Source: Stenotrophomonas terrae
GTDB lineage: Bacteria > Pseudomonadota > Gammaproteobacteria > Xanthomonadales > Xanthomonadaceae
Length of the DNA stretch: 64,000 bases
Direction of reading: 5' to 3'
Assembly (NCBI RefSeq): GCF_001431465.1
Contig: NZ_LDJJ01000036.1
Coordinates: 52,554 to 116,553 of the forward strand
A program made the translations under genes and the position numbers. The stretch's first letter is position 1. Every line of letters begins with the position of its first letter. Below are positions 19,230 through 28,940 of this stretch, piece by piece. The notes beneath the pieces were generated by a model, which saw nothing but the letters and a program-made list of their open reading frames with translations, did no database searches and had not been told where the DNA came from.

Positions 19230-19763
19230 TCAGCGGCTGATCGCCGCCTCCGGGCGGTGTTGCTGGATGCAGGCACGGCGGGCGGTGTTCATCTGCGTAT
19301 GCGCCGAGGCGTGTTCGCGGCTGATGGCCTGGCGGAAGGTTGCCATCCGCTGCCGCAATGCCTGGCTGCGTTCGGCGTCCGTAGCCTGGGCCAGTTGTTC
19401 GTTGAGCGAGCTCATCTGCTGTTGCAGGGTGCCGACGCGGTCATTGGAAGAGCCGTAGATGGACGCGGTGGCCGTGCTGATGCAGCTGCGCTCCGCTTCA
19501 AGTGCTTCGGCGGGGCTGCCGCTGGCAGCCGGAGCCGGAGCCGGAGCCGCAGCCGCAGCCGCAGCCGGTTGGCTGTCTGCGCTGCTGGCCGAGTTTGCGG
19601 GAGTGGCGGCGGCCTGCTCGCGCAGCTTCATCGGTTCGGCACGGGCATCGCAGGGGTGCTCGGAATACATGGTTTCGCCGGACTTGCCCTTGCACTTGTA
19701 GACCTGTGCGGCAGCGCTGGCCGGGAGTAACAGCAACAACAGGGGCAGGACGAATACACGCAT
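19230..19763 (-). CDS. Exported DUF4124 domain protein
   Basis: The protein of about 177 residues begins at the ATG at 19763 with a clear signal peptide (MRVFVLPLLLLLLPASAAAQ). The mature N-terminus VYKCKGKSGETMYSEHPC is the DUF4124 motif with two conserved cysteines. A long Ala/Pro linker follows, and a Gln/Arg-rich helical C-terminus shows LQQQMSSLNEQLAQA, probably a coiled coil. Function is unknown; it is likely periplasmic. The opposite-strand open frame over the same bases is a shadow. Confidence 0.8.
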   Translation of the reverse strand: MRVFVLPLLLLLLPASAAAQVYKCKGKSGETMYSEHPCDARAEPMKLREQAAATPANSASSADSQPAAAAAAAPAPAPAASGSPAEALEAERSCISTATASIYGSSNDRVGTLQQQMSSLNEQLAQATDAERSQALRQRMATFRQAISREHASAHTQMNTARRACIQQHRPEAAISR

Positions 19764-19850
19764 GGGGCAGCAGGCTCGCAAGTTCGATGGCGGGAGGCAA
19801 CCGCCCCGGCGTTCATGACCGGGGCAGGGCAGGCGCGGTGGGGTGCGCGC

Positions 19851-20366
19851 TTACTTGGTGCGGCGAACCTTGGCGCGGGTATTGAGCTCATCGACCTGCA
19901 GGTACCACACGTTCATCAGCCCGGGAGTGATGCGCACGCTGGGGGCCTGCTTGCGCACGCCGCTGACGCTGGTGTCATCGGTCTGCTCCCAGATCTGGCC
20001 ATTGCCCAGCGTGTACTGGCGGCCCTTGCTGAAGCCACGGAACTCGCCTTCCAGGGTGGCTTCGATCGGATCCTTGGAGCCGAAGTCGGAGAAGCCGCGG
20101 TTCTTGACGATCACTTCCTGGCGGCCTTCTTCGCGCGCCTGCTCCACGGCGATATTGGCGGCCTGTGCCACCTTGCCCTGCAGCCAGTTGTTGAGGGTGA
20201 CCAGTTCTTCCGGGCTGAGCTTGTTCAGTCCGGCTGCGTTGAACTCGGCGGCGGACATCTGCTGCTGCAGATCGCCCTGCACCACGCGTTGGGCGTGGGC
20301 TTCGATGAAGGGGTACGACGACAAAGCGGTGGCGGCAAGCAGGACAGCAAGGCGAGGCAGCTTCAT
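19851..20366 (-). CDS. Conserved exported protein of unknown function
   Basis: The 171-residue protein begins with a signal peptide (MKLPRLAVLLAATALSSYPF, cleavage near AHAQ). The mature part has an amphipathic N-terminal half (LSPEELVTLNNWLQGKVAQ). A probable small beta domain follows, with ATLEGEFRGFSKGRQYTLGN and GQIWEQTDD. It ends in a basic tail. I do not recognise a named family. It is transcribed divergently from relA, and the DUF4124 gene follows on the same strand after an 87-base gap. Confidence 0.75.
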   Translation of the reverse strand: MKLPRLAVLLAATALSSYPFIEAHAQRVVQGDLQQQMSAAEFNAAGLNKLSPEELVTLNNWLQGKVAQAANIAVEQAREEGRQEVIVKNRGFSDFGSKDPIEATLEGEFRGFSKGRQYTLGNGQIWEQTDDTSVSGVRKQAPSVRITPGLMNVWYLQVDELNTRAKVRRTK

Positions 20367-20418
20367 GAATATTGTTCCCAGAGAGGGTGGGCGCTAGTGT
20401 AGGGGCATCTGCCTGTAA

Positions 20419-22584
20419 TTGAATGCTGTGAACAGTTCCCCCACCCCCGGTCTGGATGCGCTGCTGCAGCGCGCCTCAACCCGTGCCCTGTCCGAGCCGC
20501 TGCGTCAGGCCCTGCTGGCCTGCTGGCAGCAGCCGGACATGGATGTGTCACCGCGCCTGCCTTGGCCGGTACTTGCCGATACCCTGGATTCGCTGGCGCT
20601 GCTGTCGGCGGACGAAAGCGTGATCGTCGCCGCCCTGCTGTTTGACCTGCCCGGCCTGCGTGCCCATATCGCCGAGTTGCCGCTGGGCCCGGCCGCGACG
20701 GCGGTGAACGGGCTGCTGGACGGGCAGGAGGCTGCTGACCAGGTATGGGCGCTGCACGCCGGGCGCGACGCCGGGCGCAACAGCGAAGGCCTGCGCCGTT
20801 TACTGCTGGCGATCATTCACGACCTGCGGGTGGTGCCGATCCTGTTGTCGCGGCAGCTTGCGTGCATGCGCGCGGCCGACAAACTGCCTGCCGAAGAGCG
20901 CCGCGCGCTGGCCCAGCTGACCCGCGACATCCACGCGCCGCTGGCCAACCGGCTGGGCATCTGGCAGCTGAAGTGGGAACTGGAAGATCTGGCGTTCCGC
21001 TTCCTGGACCCGGAGACCTACCGCCATATCGCCCGCGAGGTGGACGAAACCCGCATTGCCCGCGAACGCTATGTGGAGGCGGTGAAGAAGAAGCTGTCGG
21101 CAGCGCTGACCGAACAGGGCATCCGTGCCGAGGTCAGCGGCCGGCCCAAGCACATCTACAGCATCTGGCGGAAAATGCAGAAAAAGCAGCTGGCCTTCGA
21201 GCAGCTGTACGACCTGCGCGCGGTGCGGGTGATGGTTGATGATGTAGGCGCCTGCTACGCCACCCTGGGCGTGGTGCATGCGCTGTGGACACCCATTCCC
21301 AGCGAGTTCGACGATTACATCGCGCGGCCCAAGGCCAATGATTATCGCTCGCTGCATACGGCGGTGATCGGCCCGGAAGGGCGCACCATCGAGGTACAGA
21401 TCCGTACCCACGAAATGCATGCCCAGGCCGAGTTGGGCGTGGCCGCGCACTGGAAGTACAAGGAAGGCGGCAAGGGCGGTGAGAAGGCCTTCGATCGCAA
21501 GATCACCTGGATGCGGCAACTGCTGGAGCAGGCCCAGGAGCCGGGCAGCCCGGACGACCTGGCCGGTGCGCTGGACGCCGCGCTGGTCGAAGACCGGGTC
21601 TATGCGCTGAGCCCCAAAGGCGAGGTGATGGACCTGCCGGCCGGTGCCACGCCGCTGGATTTCGCCTACCACGTGCACACCATGGTCGGGCACCGTTGCC
21701 GCGGCGCAAAGATCAACGGCCGCATCGTGCCCTTGACCTACCGTCTGCGCAGTGGCGACCGCGTCGAGATCCTCACCGGCAAGGAAGCGGATCCCCGCCG
21801 CGACTGGCTGCTGCTGTCCAATGGCTTCCTGGCCAGCGGCCGCTCGCGCGAAAAGGTGCGCAACTGGTTCCACAAACTGGACCGGGCACGCAATGTGCTG
21901 GCGGGCCGCGAGCTGCTGGACCGCGAACTGAAGCGCCTGGGCCTGCAGCAGTCCGACCTGATGGTGGCCGCGCGCAAATTCCATGCCGACAGCGTGGACG
22001 ATCTGTACATCCAGGTGGCGCTGGGCGATACCGGCCCCAACCAGGTCAGCCGTGCCCTGCTGGAGGCTGAAAAAGCCGCTTCGCAGCCGGCCGCGCCGGT
22101 ATTGCCGCGGCCGACCGCGCGCCGTGGCAGCATCGGCAAGTCCGATTTCACCGTGCAGGGCGTGGGCAACCTGCTGGTACAGCTTGCGCGCTGCTGCCAG
22201 CCGGTGGCGGGTGAGCCGATCACCGGCTATCTCACCCGCACCCGTGGCGTCACCGTGCACCGCATGGATTGCGCGGCGCTGGCGCGTTTGTCGGCGGCGC
22301 ACCCGGAGCGGGTGTTGCCAGTGGAGTGGGGGCGTACCGGCTCCGGCTACGAAGTGGATGTGATGGTGCGCGCGGTGGACCGGCGCTGGTTGCTGAAGGA
22401 CATCACCAACCTGATCGCGCAGGAAGATGCCTATGTGCTGGAGATCAACAGCGACAACCTGCGTGAAAGCGGGCGCGTGCAGTTGCGCCTGCGTTTGAAG
22501 GTCAATGACTACGGCCAGCTGTCCACCCTGCTTGGAAAACTCGATGCGTTGCCCGGCGTAGACGATGCGCGAAGGCTGGGATAG
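20419..22584 (+). CDS. relA: GTP pyrophosphokinase RelA
   Basis: The 721-residue ribosome-associated (p)ppGpp synthetase acts in the stringent response. The synthetase domain carries VSGRPKHIYSIWRKM, YDLRAVRVMVDD and NDYRSLHTAVIGPEG. TGS (LSPKGEVMDLPAGATPLDFAYHVH) and C-terminal ACT domains follow. The N-terminal hydrolase domain is degenerate: the HD pair of SpoT is replaced in the ALLFDLPG stretch, so this is RelA-like and not bifunctional. The start is TTG at 20419 or GTG at 20428. Neither has a good ribosome site. Confidence 0.93.
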   Translation: MNAVNSSPTPGLDALLQRASTRALSEPLRQALLACWQQPDMDVSPRLPWPVLADTLDSLALLSADESVIVAALLFDLPGLRAHIAELPLGPAATAVNGLLDGQEAADQVWALHAGRDAGRNSEGLRRLLLAIIHDLRVVPILLSRQLACMRAADKLPAEERRALAQLTRDIHAPLANRLGIWQLKWELEDLAFRFLDPETYRHIAREVDETRIARERYVEAVKKKLSAALTEQGIRAEVSGRPKHIYSIWRKMQKKQLAFEQLYDLRAVRVMVDDVGACYATLGVVHALWTPIPSEFDDYIARPKANDYRSLHTAVIGPEGRTIEVQIRTHEMHAQAELGVAAHWKYKEGGKGGEKAFDRKITWMRQLLEQAQEPGSPDDLAGALDAALVEDRVYALSPKGEVMDLPAGATPLDFAYHVHTMVGHRCRGAKINGRIVPLTYRLRSGDRVEILTGKEADPRRDWLLLSNGFLASGRSREKVRNWFHKLDRARNVLAGRELLDRELKRLGLQQSDLMVAARKFHADSVDDLYIQVALGDTGPNQVSRALLEAEKAASQPAAPVLPRPTARRGSIGKSDFTVQGVGNLLVQLARCCQPVAGEPITGYLTRTRGVTVHRMDCAALARLSAAHPERVLPVEWGRTGSGYEVDVMVRAVDRRWLLKDITNLIAQEDAYVLEINSDNLRESGRVQLRLRLKVNDYGQLSTLLGKLDALPGVDDARRLG

Positions 22585-22597
22585 GTAAGCTTGGCGC

Positions 22598-24145
22598 ATG
22601 GAGAACTGGCGTCAGCGCGGCCAACAGGGATTGGAGACATTCGGCGACAAGCTGCGGCTGTACGGGCGCTGGTGGGTGACGCGTGGCTGGAACAGCCCGC
22701 GCGCCTGGCGTTCGATCGCCATCGGTGTGGCGGTTCTGGCGCTGGTATTGGCCTTGTTTCGGCAGCCGCTGGCCGATTGGTTGTGGCCGGAGACCAGGAT
22801 CCAGAAGCTGCTCGATGATGGCCGCTCGGCGCTGCGCGAAGGGCGTTTGAGTGCCACCGATGGTCGCGGTGCCCGTGAGTTGTTCGAGGCGGCTGCTGCG
22901 CTGGATCCGGATCGCAGTGACATCCGCAACGCCTTGGCGCAAACCGCGCAGGCGGCATTGGAGCAGGCGCGCAGGCAGTTGGCGGCCGGTGATCGTGAGG
23001 CTGCCACGCGCAGCCTGGCGTTGGCCCGGCAGCTGCAGGCCCCGTCGGCCGATATTGATCCGCTCGCCGCCAAACTGCAGCAGGCGGTGCGCGGACCGGA
23101 TGGTATCGATCAGCTGCTGCAGCAGGCCGAGGCGGCGCAGGCGCAGGGTCGGCTGGACGATGCGGCGGACGCGGCCTTGCCCTTGTATCAGCGTGTGCTG
23201 GCGCTGCAGCCGGACAAGATGCAGGCCCTGGAAGGACGCGACGAGGTGTTGTCGGACCTGCTGACCCAGGCGACGCGCGCAGCCGACCGGGGCGAGCTGG
23301 CCGCTGCGGCGGCGTTGTTGCAGCGGGTGGAGCGTTATGACGCTGGCCATGCCAACTTGCCGGCGGTCAAGGCAGTCATGAATGCCGCATTGGAGCAGCG
23401 CCTGCGACAGGGTGAGCGCGATCTTGCGCGCGGTCGCCTGCAGCGTGCAGCCGACGCATTCGAGCAGGTGCTGGCGGCCGGCGAGGACCCGGCGGCCCGT
23501 CAGGGCCTGCAGCGCATCGCCCATGCACAGGTGCAGGAGGCCCTGCGGCTGACGGCGGATTTTCAGTTTGAACCGGCCGAACGCGCCCTGCAGCACGCGC
23601 GCGAACTGGCCCCGGACAGTGCCGAAGTCGGTGCGGCCGAGCAGGTGCTGCAACGCACCCGTCAGGCCCGCCAGGCGATGGAAGCACCAGGTACCGGCGC
23701 CGAGCGCGAGCGCCGTCTGAAGGTGCTGCTCAAACAACTGGACGAGGCCGAAGCCCGGCAGGAATGGCTGTTGCCACCGGGCAGCAGCGCCTATGACCGC
23801 TTCAAGGCCGCGCAGGCATTGGCGCCGCAGGACGCGCGGGTCAAGCGGGCCGCGGCGCGGATTCTTCCGGCCGCACGCAGCTGCCTGGACGACAACCTGC
23901 GCGGCAACCGCCTGCGTGCGGCGCGCACCTGTCTGGATGCCTGGCAGGCACTGGCCCCGACCGATCCGGCGCTGGCCCCGGCGCGGCGCCGGCTGGCCCA
24001 GCGTTGGCTCGCCGTTGGCAGCGAACGCCTGGGCGGCGGTGATACCGCCTTTGCCCAGCAGGCCCTGGCACAGGCACGGCAGATAGATCCGGCCACGCCG
24101 GAAATCGCCAGCTTCAACGAGCGCGTGCGCAACGCTCTGCGCTGA
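22598..24145 (+). CDS. Membrane-anchored helical-repeat (TPR-like) protein
   Basis: The 515-residue protein has one hydrophobic segment at about residues 40-60 (IAIGVAVLALVLALF). A long Ala/Leu/Gln/Arg-rich domain of TPR-like helix pairs follows, such as LQQAEAAQAQGRLDDAADA and RQGERDLARGRLQRAADAF. It is likely anchored in the inner membrane with a periplasmic scaffold domain. No enzymatic motif is seen and I cannot name it. It begins 14 bases after relA and is probably cotranscribed with it. Confidence 0.8.
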   Translation: MENWRQRGQQGLETFGDKLRLYGRWWVTRGWNSPRAWRSIAIGVAVLALVLALFRQPLADWLWPETRIQKLLDDGRSALREGRLSATDGRGARELFEAAAALDPDRSDIRNALAQTAQAALEQARRQLAAGDREAATRSLALARQLQAPSADIDPLAAKLQQAVRGPDGIDQLLQQAEAAQAQGRLDDAADAALPLYQRVLALQPDKMQALEGRDEVLSDLLTQATRAADRGELAAAAALLQRVERYDAGHANLPAVKAVMNAALEQRLRQGERDLARGRLQRAADAFEQVLAAGEDPAARQGLQRIAHAQVQEALRLTADFQFEPAERALQHARELAPDSAEVGAAEQVLQRTRQARQAMEAPGTGAERERRLKVLLKQLDEAEARQEWLLPPGSSAYDRFKAAQALAPQDARVKRAAARILPAARSCLDDNLRGNRLRAARTCLDAWQALAPTDPALAPARRRLAQRWLAVGSERLGGGDTAFAQQALAQARQIDPATPEIASFNERVRNALR

Positions 24146-24306
24146 TAGCGCTGAACTCACCATCGGCCACTATCGGCGCTGCACCCTGGGCCGTGGCAGA
24201 TGTGGTGTTGAGCGCAGCGTGGCCGGATCAGCCAATCGCGGCGGGTCCAGCAAGAATCGCTGCCGGACTGTGCGTGCTTGAACGCAGCTGGGGCAGGCTG
24301 CGGCTG

Positions 24307-26409
24307 CTATTTGGCGAAAAACACCCGTTGCACGGCCTGCTTTGCGGCATCCATCGAGAAGTGCCTGCTGATGTTGGCCAAGCCGTTGTCGGATAAGCGC
24401 TGCCAGAGTTCGGCGTCGTCATACAGACGCAGCACGGCGTCGGCGAAGGCCTGTGCGCCGTCGGCAACCAGCACGTCCTGGCCGTGCTGCAGGTGCATGC
24501 CTTCCACGCCGCAGGTGGTGGCCACTACCGGCTGGCCGTGGGCCATGCTCAGGTTGACCTTGCCCTTGACCCCTGCGCCGAAACGGAGCGGGGCCACGGC
24601 AACGCGCATGCCGGTCATGAAGGGAACCACATCCGGTACATAGCCATGCACCTGTACACCGGGCCGGGTGGCAGCCAGAGTGTGGATGCTGGCGGGTACA
24701 TCGGCACCGATGCAGTGGAAACCGATATCCGGGCGCTGCGCATGGATGAGCGGAAACACCTCGCCGATGAACCAGGTCATCGCATCCAGATTCGGTGGGT
24801 GGCGAAAGCCGCCGACGAATACAAGATCATGCCGTTGCGCCCAGGGTTCTCCTGCGCCGGCGATCTCATGCAGGTTGGATAGCAGCTCCACCCGTACCTG
24901 CGGTGCATCCGTGGCGAGTTGTTCCTTTTCCGCAGCGCTGACCAGCAAGGTCACATCGGTTGCTGCCATCACCGCCAGTTCGCTGGTGCGGGTGCGCTCG
25001 GCGCTGCGCAGCAGGCGTTGGTCGCGGGCCAGCTCCGCGCCACGGCGCTCGCGCAGATAGTGCAGGTCGACGGTGTCGAACACAGTTCGCGCCTGCGCTG
25101 CGAACTGCTTGAGCAGGGGCAGGCATTCGTTGGCGACGTGGTAGCGCACCAACATGACCACGGCGAAACGTTTGCCGTTGTCACGCAGCCAACTGCCGAC
25201 GCGGTCGAGGAAGGGCGCATGCCAGACTTCCACGCCGATCGCCTGTAGGGCCTCGGTGGCACGGCTGGCCGGTTCGCCGCGGGTCGGCAGGAACACCACA
25301 TGGGCGCCTTCGGCCAGCAACATGCGGATCAGGTTGAACTGGCGCAGCGAGGCCGAGTCACGGTCGGGCTGCGGCACGCACTCGTCGATGATCAGGATCT
25401 GCCGCTGGTGGCGGTGCAGCAGGGCAGGCGACGGCACGCTGCCCGGTGCGGGCTGCGCGGCAAGCGCGTCCTGCCAGGCGCTGGCGAACACGGCCTGGTT
25501 GCGGACCTGGTAGGCCTTGACCCCACTGCTGGTATCGGTGCCATTGCTGGTGCCCTCATCGTGCACGACGCGGCTGGCAGGCTGCACCAGCACGCGGCGT
25601 CCGGCGGCGCGCACCTTGAATGCCAGGTCGGTGTCTTCGTAGTAGGCCGGCGCATAGCGGCTGTCCAGCCCGCCCAGTTCCTCAAACAACAGCCGCGGGA
25701 TGGCCAGGGCGGCGCCGGAGCAGTAGTCGGCATCGCGCAATGCGCTGTAGCGCGGGTCTTCGGCAGATTCAAAGCGGCCGTAGCTCCAGCAGCTGCCATC
25801 GGCAAAGACCACGCCGCCGGATTCCTGCAGGCGGCCATCGGGATACAACAGCTGGGCGCCGACCAGGCCGGCGTCGGGTACCTGCGCGAAAGTGGCCAGC
25901 AGCGCATCCAGCCAACCGGGCTGGGGGATGGTGTCGTTGTTCAGCAGCACCACGTGGTCGCCGCGGCTGAGCCGCAGGCCATCATTGCAGGCGGCGATGA
26001 AACCGCCGTTGCTTGCGCGCAGGTGGTAGCGCAGTCCGTCGATCTGCTGCATCCACTCGCGGGTGCTGTCGCTGCTGCCATCGTCGATGACCAGGATCTC
26101 GCAGCTGCTGGCAGGCGGATGCGCGGCCAGGGCGCGCAGGCAGGCCAGGGTATGGGCGCAGTGGTTGTATACCGGGATGACGATGCTGGCTGCCGGTTGC
26201 TCGCTGCGCGGCACGCTGAACGGAACGAACGGGCCGTTGTCAGGGAAATACAGCGGCTCACGCTGCGCGGGCGGCTGGCGCCGGGTATGCACACCCACCC
26301 GGTGCAGGGTGGCGCGCCAGCCACGGGTGCGCAGGCTGGCCAGGCCGCGACGGGCCAGGCCGATGATGCGATTGACGGCGTAGCGCACATCGGCCAGCGA
26401 AATCGACAT
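24307..26409 (-). CDS. Two-domain glycosyltransferase (GT2 plus GT4/GT1-like)
   Basis: The 700-residue protein combines two catalytic modules. The N-terminal GT2 domain (about residues 70-300) has SIVIPVYNH, EILVIDDGSSDST, VLLNNDTI (the DxD-type site) and the acceptor-side YYEDTDLAFKVRAAGRR. The C-terminal half (about 340-700) is GT-B-like, with VFVGGFRHPPNLDAM, HGYVPDVVPFM and a PLRFGAGVKGKVNLSMAHG nucleotide-sugar site. It is probably involved in surface polysaccharide or glycan synthesis. There are no other polysaccharide genes beside it. It is divergent from mrcB. Confidence 0.87.
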   Translation of the reverse strand: MSISLADVRYAVNRIIGLARRGLASLRTRGWRATLHRVGVHTRRQPPAQREPLYFPDNGPFVPFSVPRSEQPAASIVIPVYNHCAHTLACLRALAAHPPASSCEILVIDDGSSDSTREWMQQIDGLRYHLRASNGGFIAACNDGLRLSRGDHVVLLNNDTIPQPGWLDALLATFAQVPDAGLVGAQLLYPDGRLQESGGVVFADGSCWSYGRFESAEDPRYSALRDADYCSGAALAIPRLLFEELGGLDSRYAPAYYEDTDLAFKVRAAGRRVLVQPASRVVHDEGTSNGTDTSSGVKAYQVRNQAVFASAWQDALAAQPAPGSVPSPALLHRHQRQILIIDECVPQPDRDSASLRQFNLIRMLLAEGAHVVFLPTRGEPASRATEALQAIGVEVWHAPFLDRVGSWLRDNGKRFAVVMLVRYHVANECLPLLKQFAAQARTVFDTVDLHYLRERRGAELARDQRLLRSAERTRTSELAVMAATDVTLLVSAAEKEQLATDAPQVRVELLSNLHEIAGAGEPWAQRHDLVFVGGFRHPPNLDAMTWFIGEVFPLIHAQRPDIGFHCIGADVPASIHTLAATRPGVQVHGYVPDVVPFMTGMRVAVAPLRFGAGVKGKVNLSMAHGQPVVATTCGVEGMHLQHGQDVLVADGAQAFADAVLRLYDDAELWQRLSDNGLANISRHFSMDAAKQAVQRVFFAK

Positions 26410-26505
26410 TCCTTTGGAACTCCAGCTTAAGCAGGGAACAAGCAGCCAACGCCCCCCGGGATGCGGCTGCGTTAGACTCAGTGCAACTCACATTCTCGCA
26501 TCCCT

Positions 26506-28932
26506 GTGCCACGACGCCACGATTCCGACGAGTTCGACGACGATACCGACGGCAACAGCCCAGTGTGGCGCAGCCGCTTGATCACCTGGGGATTGGCCGC
26601 AGCCGCATTGGGGCTGGGTTTCATGATCCCCTATACGCTGTACCTGAACAGTCAGGTCAGCCAGCGCTTCGGTGAGCTGCGCTGGCAGATCCCAACCCGG
26701 GTGTACGCGCGGCCGTTGGTGCTGAGCGCAGGCACGGCGATGAACGCCAATACGCTCAAGACCGAGCTGGCGGCCTCCGGCTACCGCGATGACGGTGCCG
26801 GCAGCAGCCCGGGCACCTATCGTGTGCAGGGCGGCAGTTTCACCATTTCCAGTCGTGGCTATGTCGACGTGGACGGCAACGTCGCCCCACGCAAGGTCGA
26901 TGTGGTGGTATCTGGCGGCCAGGTCGCCTCGTTGCGCGAGGCGGGCAGCCGCAAGGCGCTGAAGGCGGCGCGGCTGGATCCGGCGCGTATCGCCACCTTG
27001 TATGGTCAGAAGCAGGAAGAACGGCGGCTGGTGCGGGTGCGCGAAGTGCCCGAACTGCTGGTGACCGGCCTGCAGGCGGTGGAGGACAAGGATTTCGCGC
27101 GCCATCACGGCATCGACCTGAGCGGCATCGCGCGGGCGGTCTGGGTGACCGTGCGCAGCGGCGGTGAAACCCGCCAGGGCGCAAGTACCTTGACCCAGCA
27201 GTTGGCCCGCAGCGGCCTGCTAGGTATCGGCAAGGAACAGACCCTCACCCGTAAATTCAACGAGGTGCTGTACGCCCTGATCATGGAGGCGCGCTACGAC
27301 AAGGCCACCATCCTGGAGGCCTATCTCAACCAGGTCTATCTGGGCCAGCGCGGCAAGCAGGCCATCCATGGTGTCTCGTCCGGCGCCGAGTTCTGGTTTG
27401 GCCGCGACCTCAATTCGCTGAGCAGCGAGCAGATCGCGCTGCTGATCGGTCTGGTCAAGGGGCCGTCGTACTACGACCCGCGGCGCAATCCTGAGAACGC
27501 GCTGGACCGTCGCAACTTCGTGCTGGGCAAGCTGCTTGAAAACAAGCTGATCGACGAAGCCGAGTATCAACGCGCGATCAAGGCACCGCTGGGCGTGTCC
27601 AAGAACGCCGGCATCGCTGCAGCCAACCGCTTCCCGGCCTATGTCGATCTGGTGCGCCGCCAGTTGGGCAATGACTATCCGGAAAACGTGCTGCAGGGCG
27701 CGGGCTTGAATGTGTTCACCGGCATGTCGCCCTCGGCCCAGGCCTATGCCGAGGGTGCGGTGGCGCACACCATCAAGGCGCTGGAAAACAAGCGCCGCCC
27801 GGAGCTGCAGACCGGCCTGGTGGTGACCGACGTACACAACGGTGATGTGCTGGCGGTGGTTGGCAGCCGCGATGTTTCCGAGCCGGGCTTCAACCGTGCC
27901 ATCGAAGCGCACCGCCAGGTCGGCTCGTTGCTCAAGCCCTTCGTCTACCTGCTTGCATTGGCCCAGCCGGATCGCTTCTCGCTGGCCAGCTGGGTGGATG
28001 ACTCGCCGGTAACGGTCAAGCTCAGCCGCGGCCGCAACTGGACGCCGGGCAATGCCGACAACCGCAGCCACGGCACGGTGCGGCTGATCGATGCCCTGGC
28101 CCGTTCCTACAACCAGGCCACGGTGCGGATTGGCATGCAGGTCGGGCCGGAACGGCTGACCCAGCTGATGAACGTGCTGGCCGGGCTCAAGGCCGAATCC
28201 AATCCGGCGGTGATCCTCGGTTCCACCGACCAGAGCCCTTATGGCATGGCCCAGCTGTATCAGTTCCTGGCCTCTGGCGGCGAAATCCAACCCTTGCACG
28301 CGGTACGAGGCGTGGTGGATGCGCAGGGCAAGCTGCTCAAGCGTTACGACAAGAGCCCGGCGCCAGCGCAGGAAGGCGATTCAATTGCTGCCAACCTGAT
28401 CAGCGTTGGCCTGCAGCAGGTGGTTTCCAGCGGCACCGCGTCGGGGCTGAATGCCGACGGTCTGTCGCGGCTGCAGGCGGCCGGCAAGACCGGTACCTCC
28501 AACGATGGCCGCGACAGCTGGTATGCCGGCTATACCGGTGACCATCTGGCGGTGATCTGGATGGGTAACGACCAGAACGAACAGACCGGCTTGTTTGGTG
28601 CCTCCGGCGCGATGCGGGTGTGGTCGGGCATCTTCCGCAACCTGCCCAGCAAGGCCTTGCATGTGAACAACAAGGGCCTGGACTGGCAGTACGTGGAAGC
28701 GGCAGGCAGCAATGCCACCGATGAATCCTGCCCGGGCGCGCGCCGTTTCCCGTTTGTGGTGGGCTATGCACCGCCGTACGTGCCGTGCGCACTGCCGCCG
28801 GAAGTGCCGCTGCAGGAGGGTGCCGAGGGTACGCAGGAGCAATCAGGCGGTGGCTGGCGTGGTTGGTTGGGCCTGGACCGCAAGGAACCTGAACCGGCTG
28901 CGGCCCCCGCTGCGCAGACGCCTGCGCGATAA
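26506..28932 (+). CDS. mrcB: Bifunctional penicillin-binding protein 1B
   Basis: The 808-residue class A PBP polymerises and cross-links peptidoglycan. An acidic cytoplasmic N-terminus precedes one transmembrane helix (about residues 26-46). The UB2H region and the GT51 domain follow, with EDKDFARHHGIDLSG and GASTLTQQLARSG. The transpeptidase domain has the active serine in GSLLKPFVYLLAL (SxxK) and the KTGTS box in AAGKTGTSND. Start is GTG at 26506 with no obvious ribosome site. Its regulator CpoB is encoded at 4.5 kb. The TPR lipoprotein follows by 8 bases. Confidence 0.95.
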   Translation: MPRRHDSDEFDDDTDGNSPVWRSRLITWGLAAAALGLGFMIPYTLYLNSQVSQRFGELRWQIPTRVYARPLVLSAGTAMNANTLKTELAASGYRDDGAGSSPGTYRVQGGSFTISSRGYVDVDGNVAPRKVDVVVSGGQVASLREAGSRKALKAARLDPARIATLYGQKQEERRLVRVREVPELLVTGLQAVEDKDFARHHGIDLSGIARAVWVTVRSGGETRQGASTLTQQLARSGLLGIGKEQTLTRKFNEVLYALIMEARYDKATILEAYLNQVYLGQRGKQAIHGVSSGAEFWFGRDLNSLSSEQIALLIGLVKGPSYYDPRRNPENALDRRNFVLGKLLENKLIDEAEYQRAIKAPLGVSKNAGIAAANRFPAYVDLVRRQLGNDYPENVLQGAGLNVFTGMSPSAQAYAEGAVAHTIKALENKRRPELQTGLVVTDVHNGDVLAVVGSRDVSEPGFNRAIEAHRQVGSLLKPFVYLLALAQPDRFSLASWVDDSPVTVKLSRGRNWTPGNADNRSHGTVRLIDALARSYNQATVRIGMQVGPERLTQLMNVLAGLKAESNPAVILGSTDQSPYGMAQLYQFLASGGEIQPLHAVRGVVDAQGKLLKRYDKSPAPAQEGDSIAANLISVGLQQVVSSGTASGLNADGLSRLQAAGKTGTSNDGRDSWYAGYTGDHLAVIWMGNDQNEQTGLFGASGAMRVWSGIFRNLPSKALHVNNKGLDWQYVEAAGSNATDESCPGARRFPFVVGYAPPYVPCALPPEVPLQEGAEGTQEQSGGGWRGWLGLDRKEPEPAAAPAAQTPAR

Positions 28933-28940
28933 TCCTGCTT

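Noticed and set aside
22502..24163. A 553-codon minus-strand frame opposite the relA end and the TPR-like gene
   Set aside because: The plus-strand product has a membrane anchor and regular helix-pair repeats. The minus product has no features.
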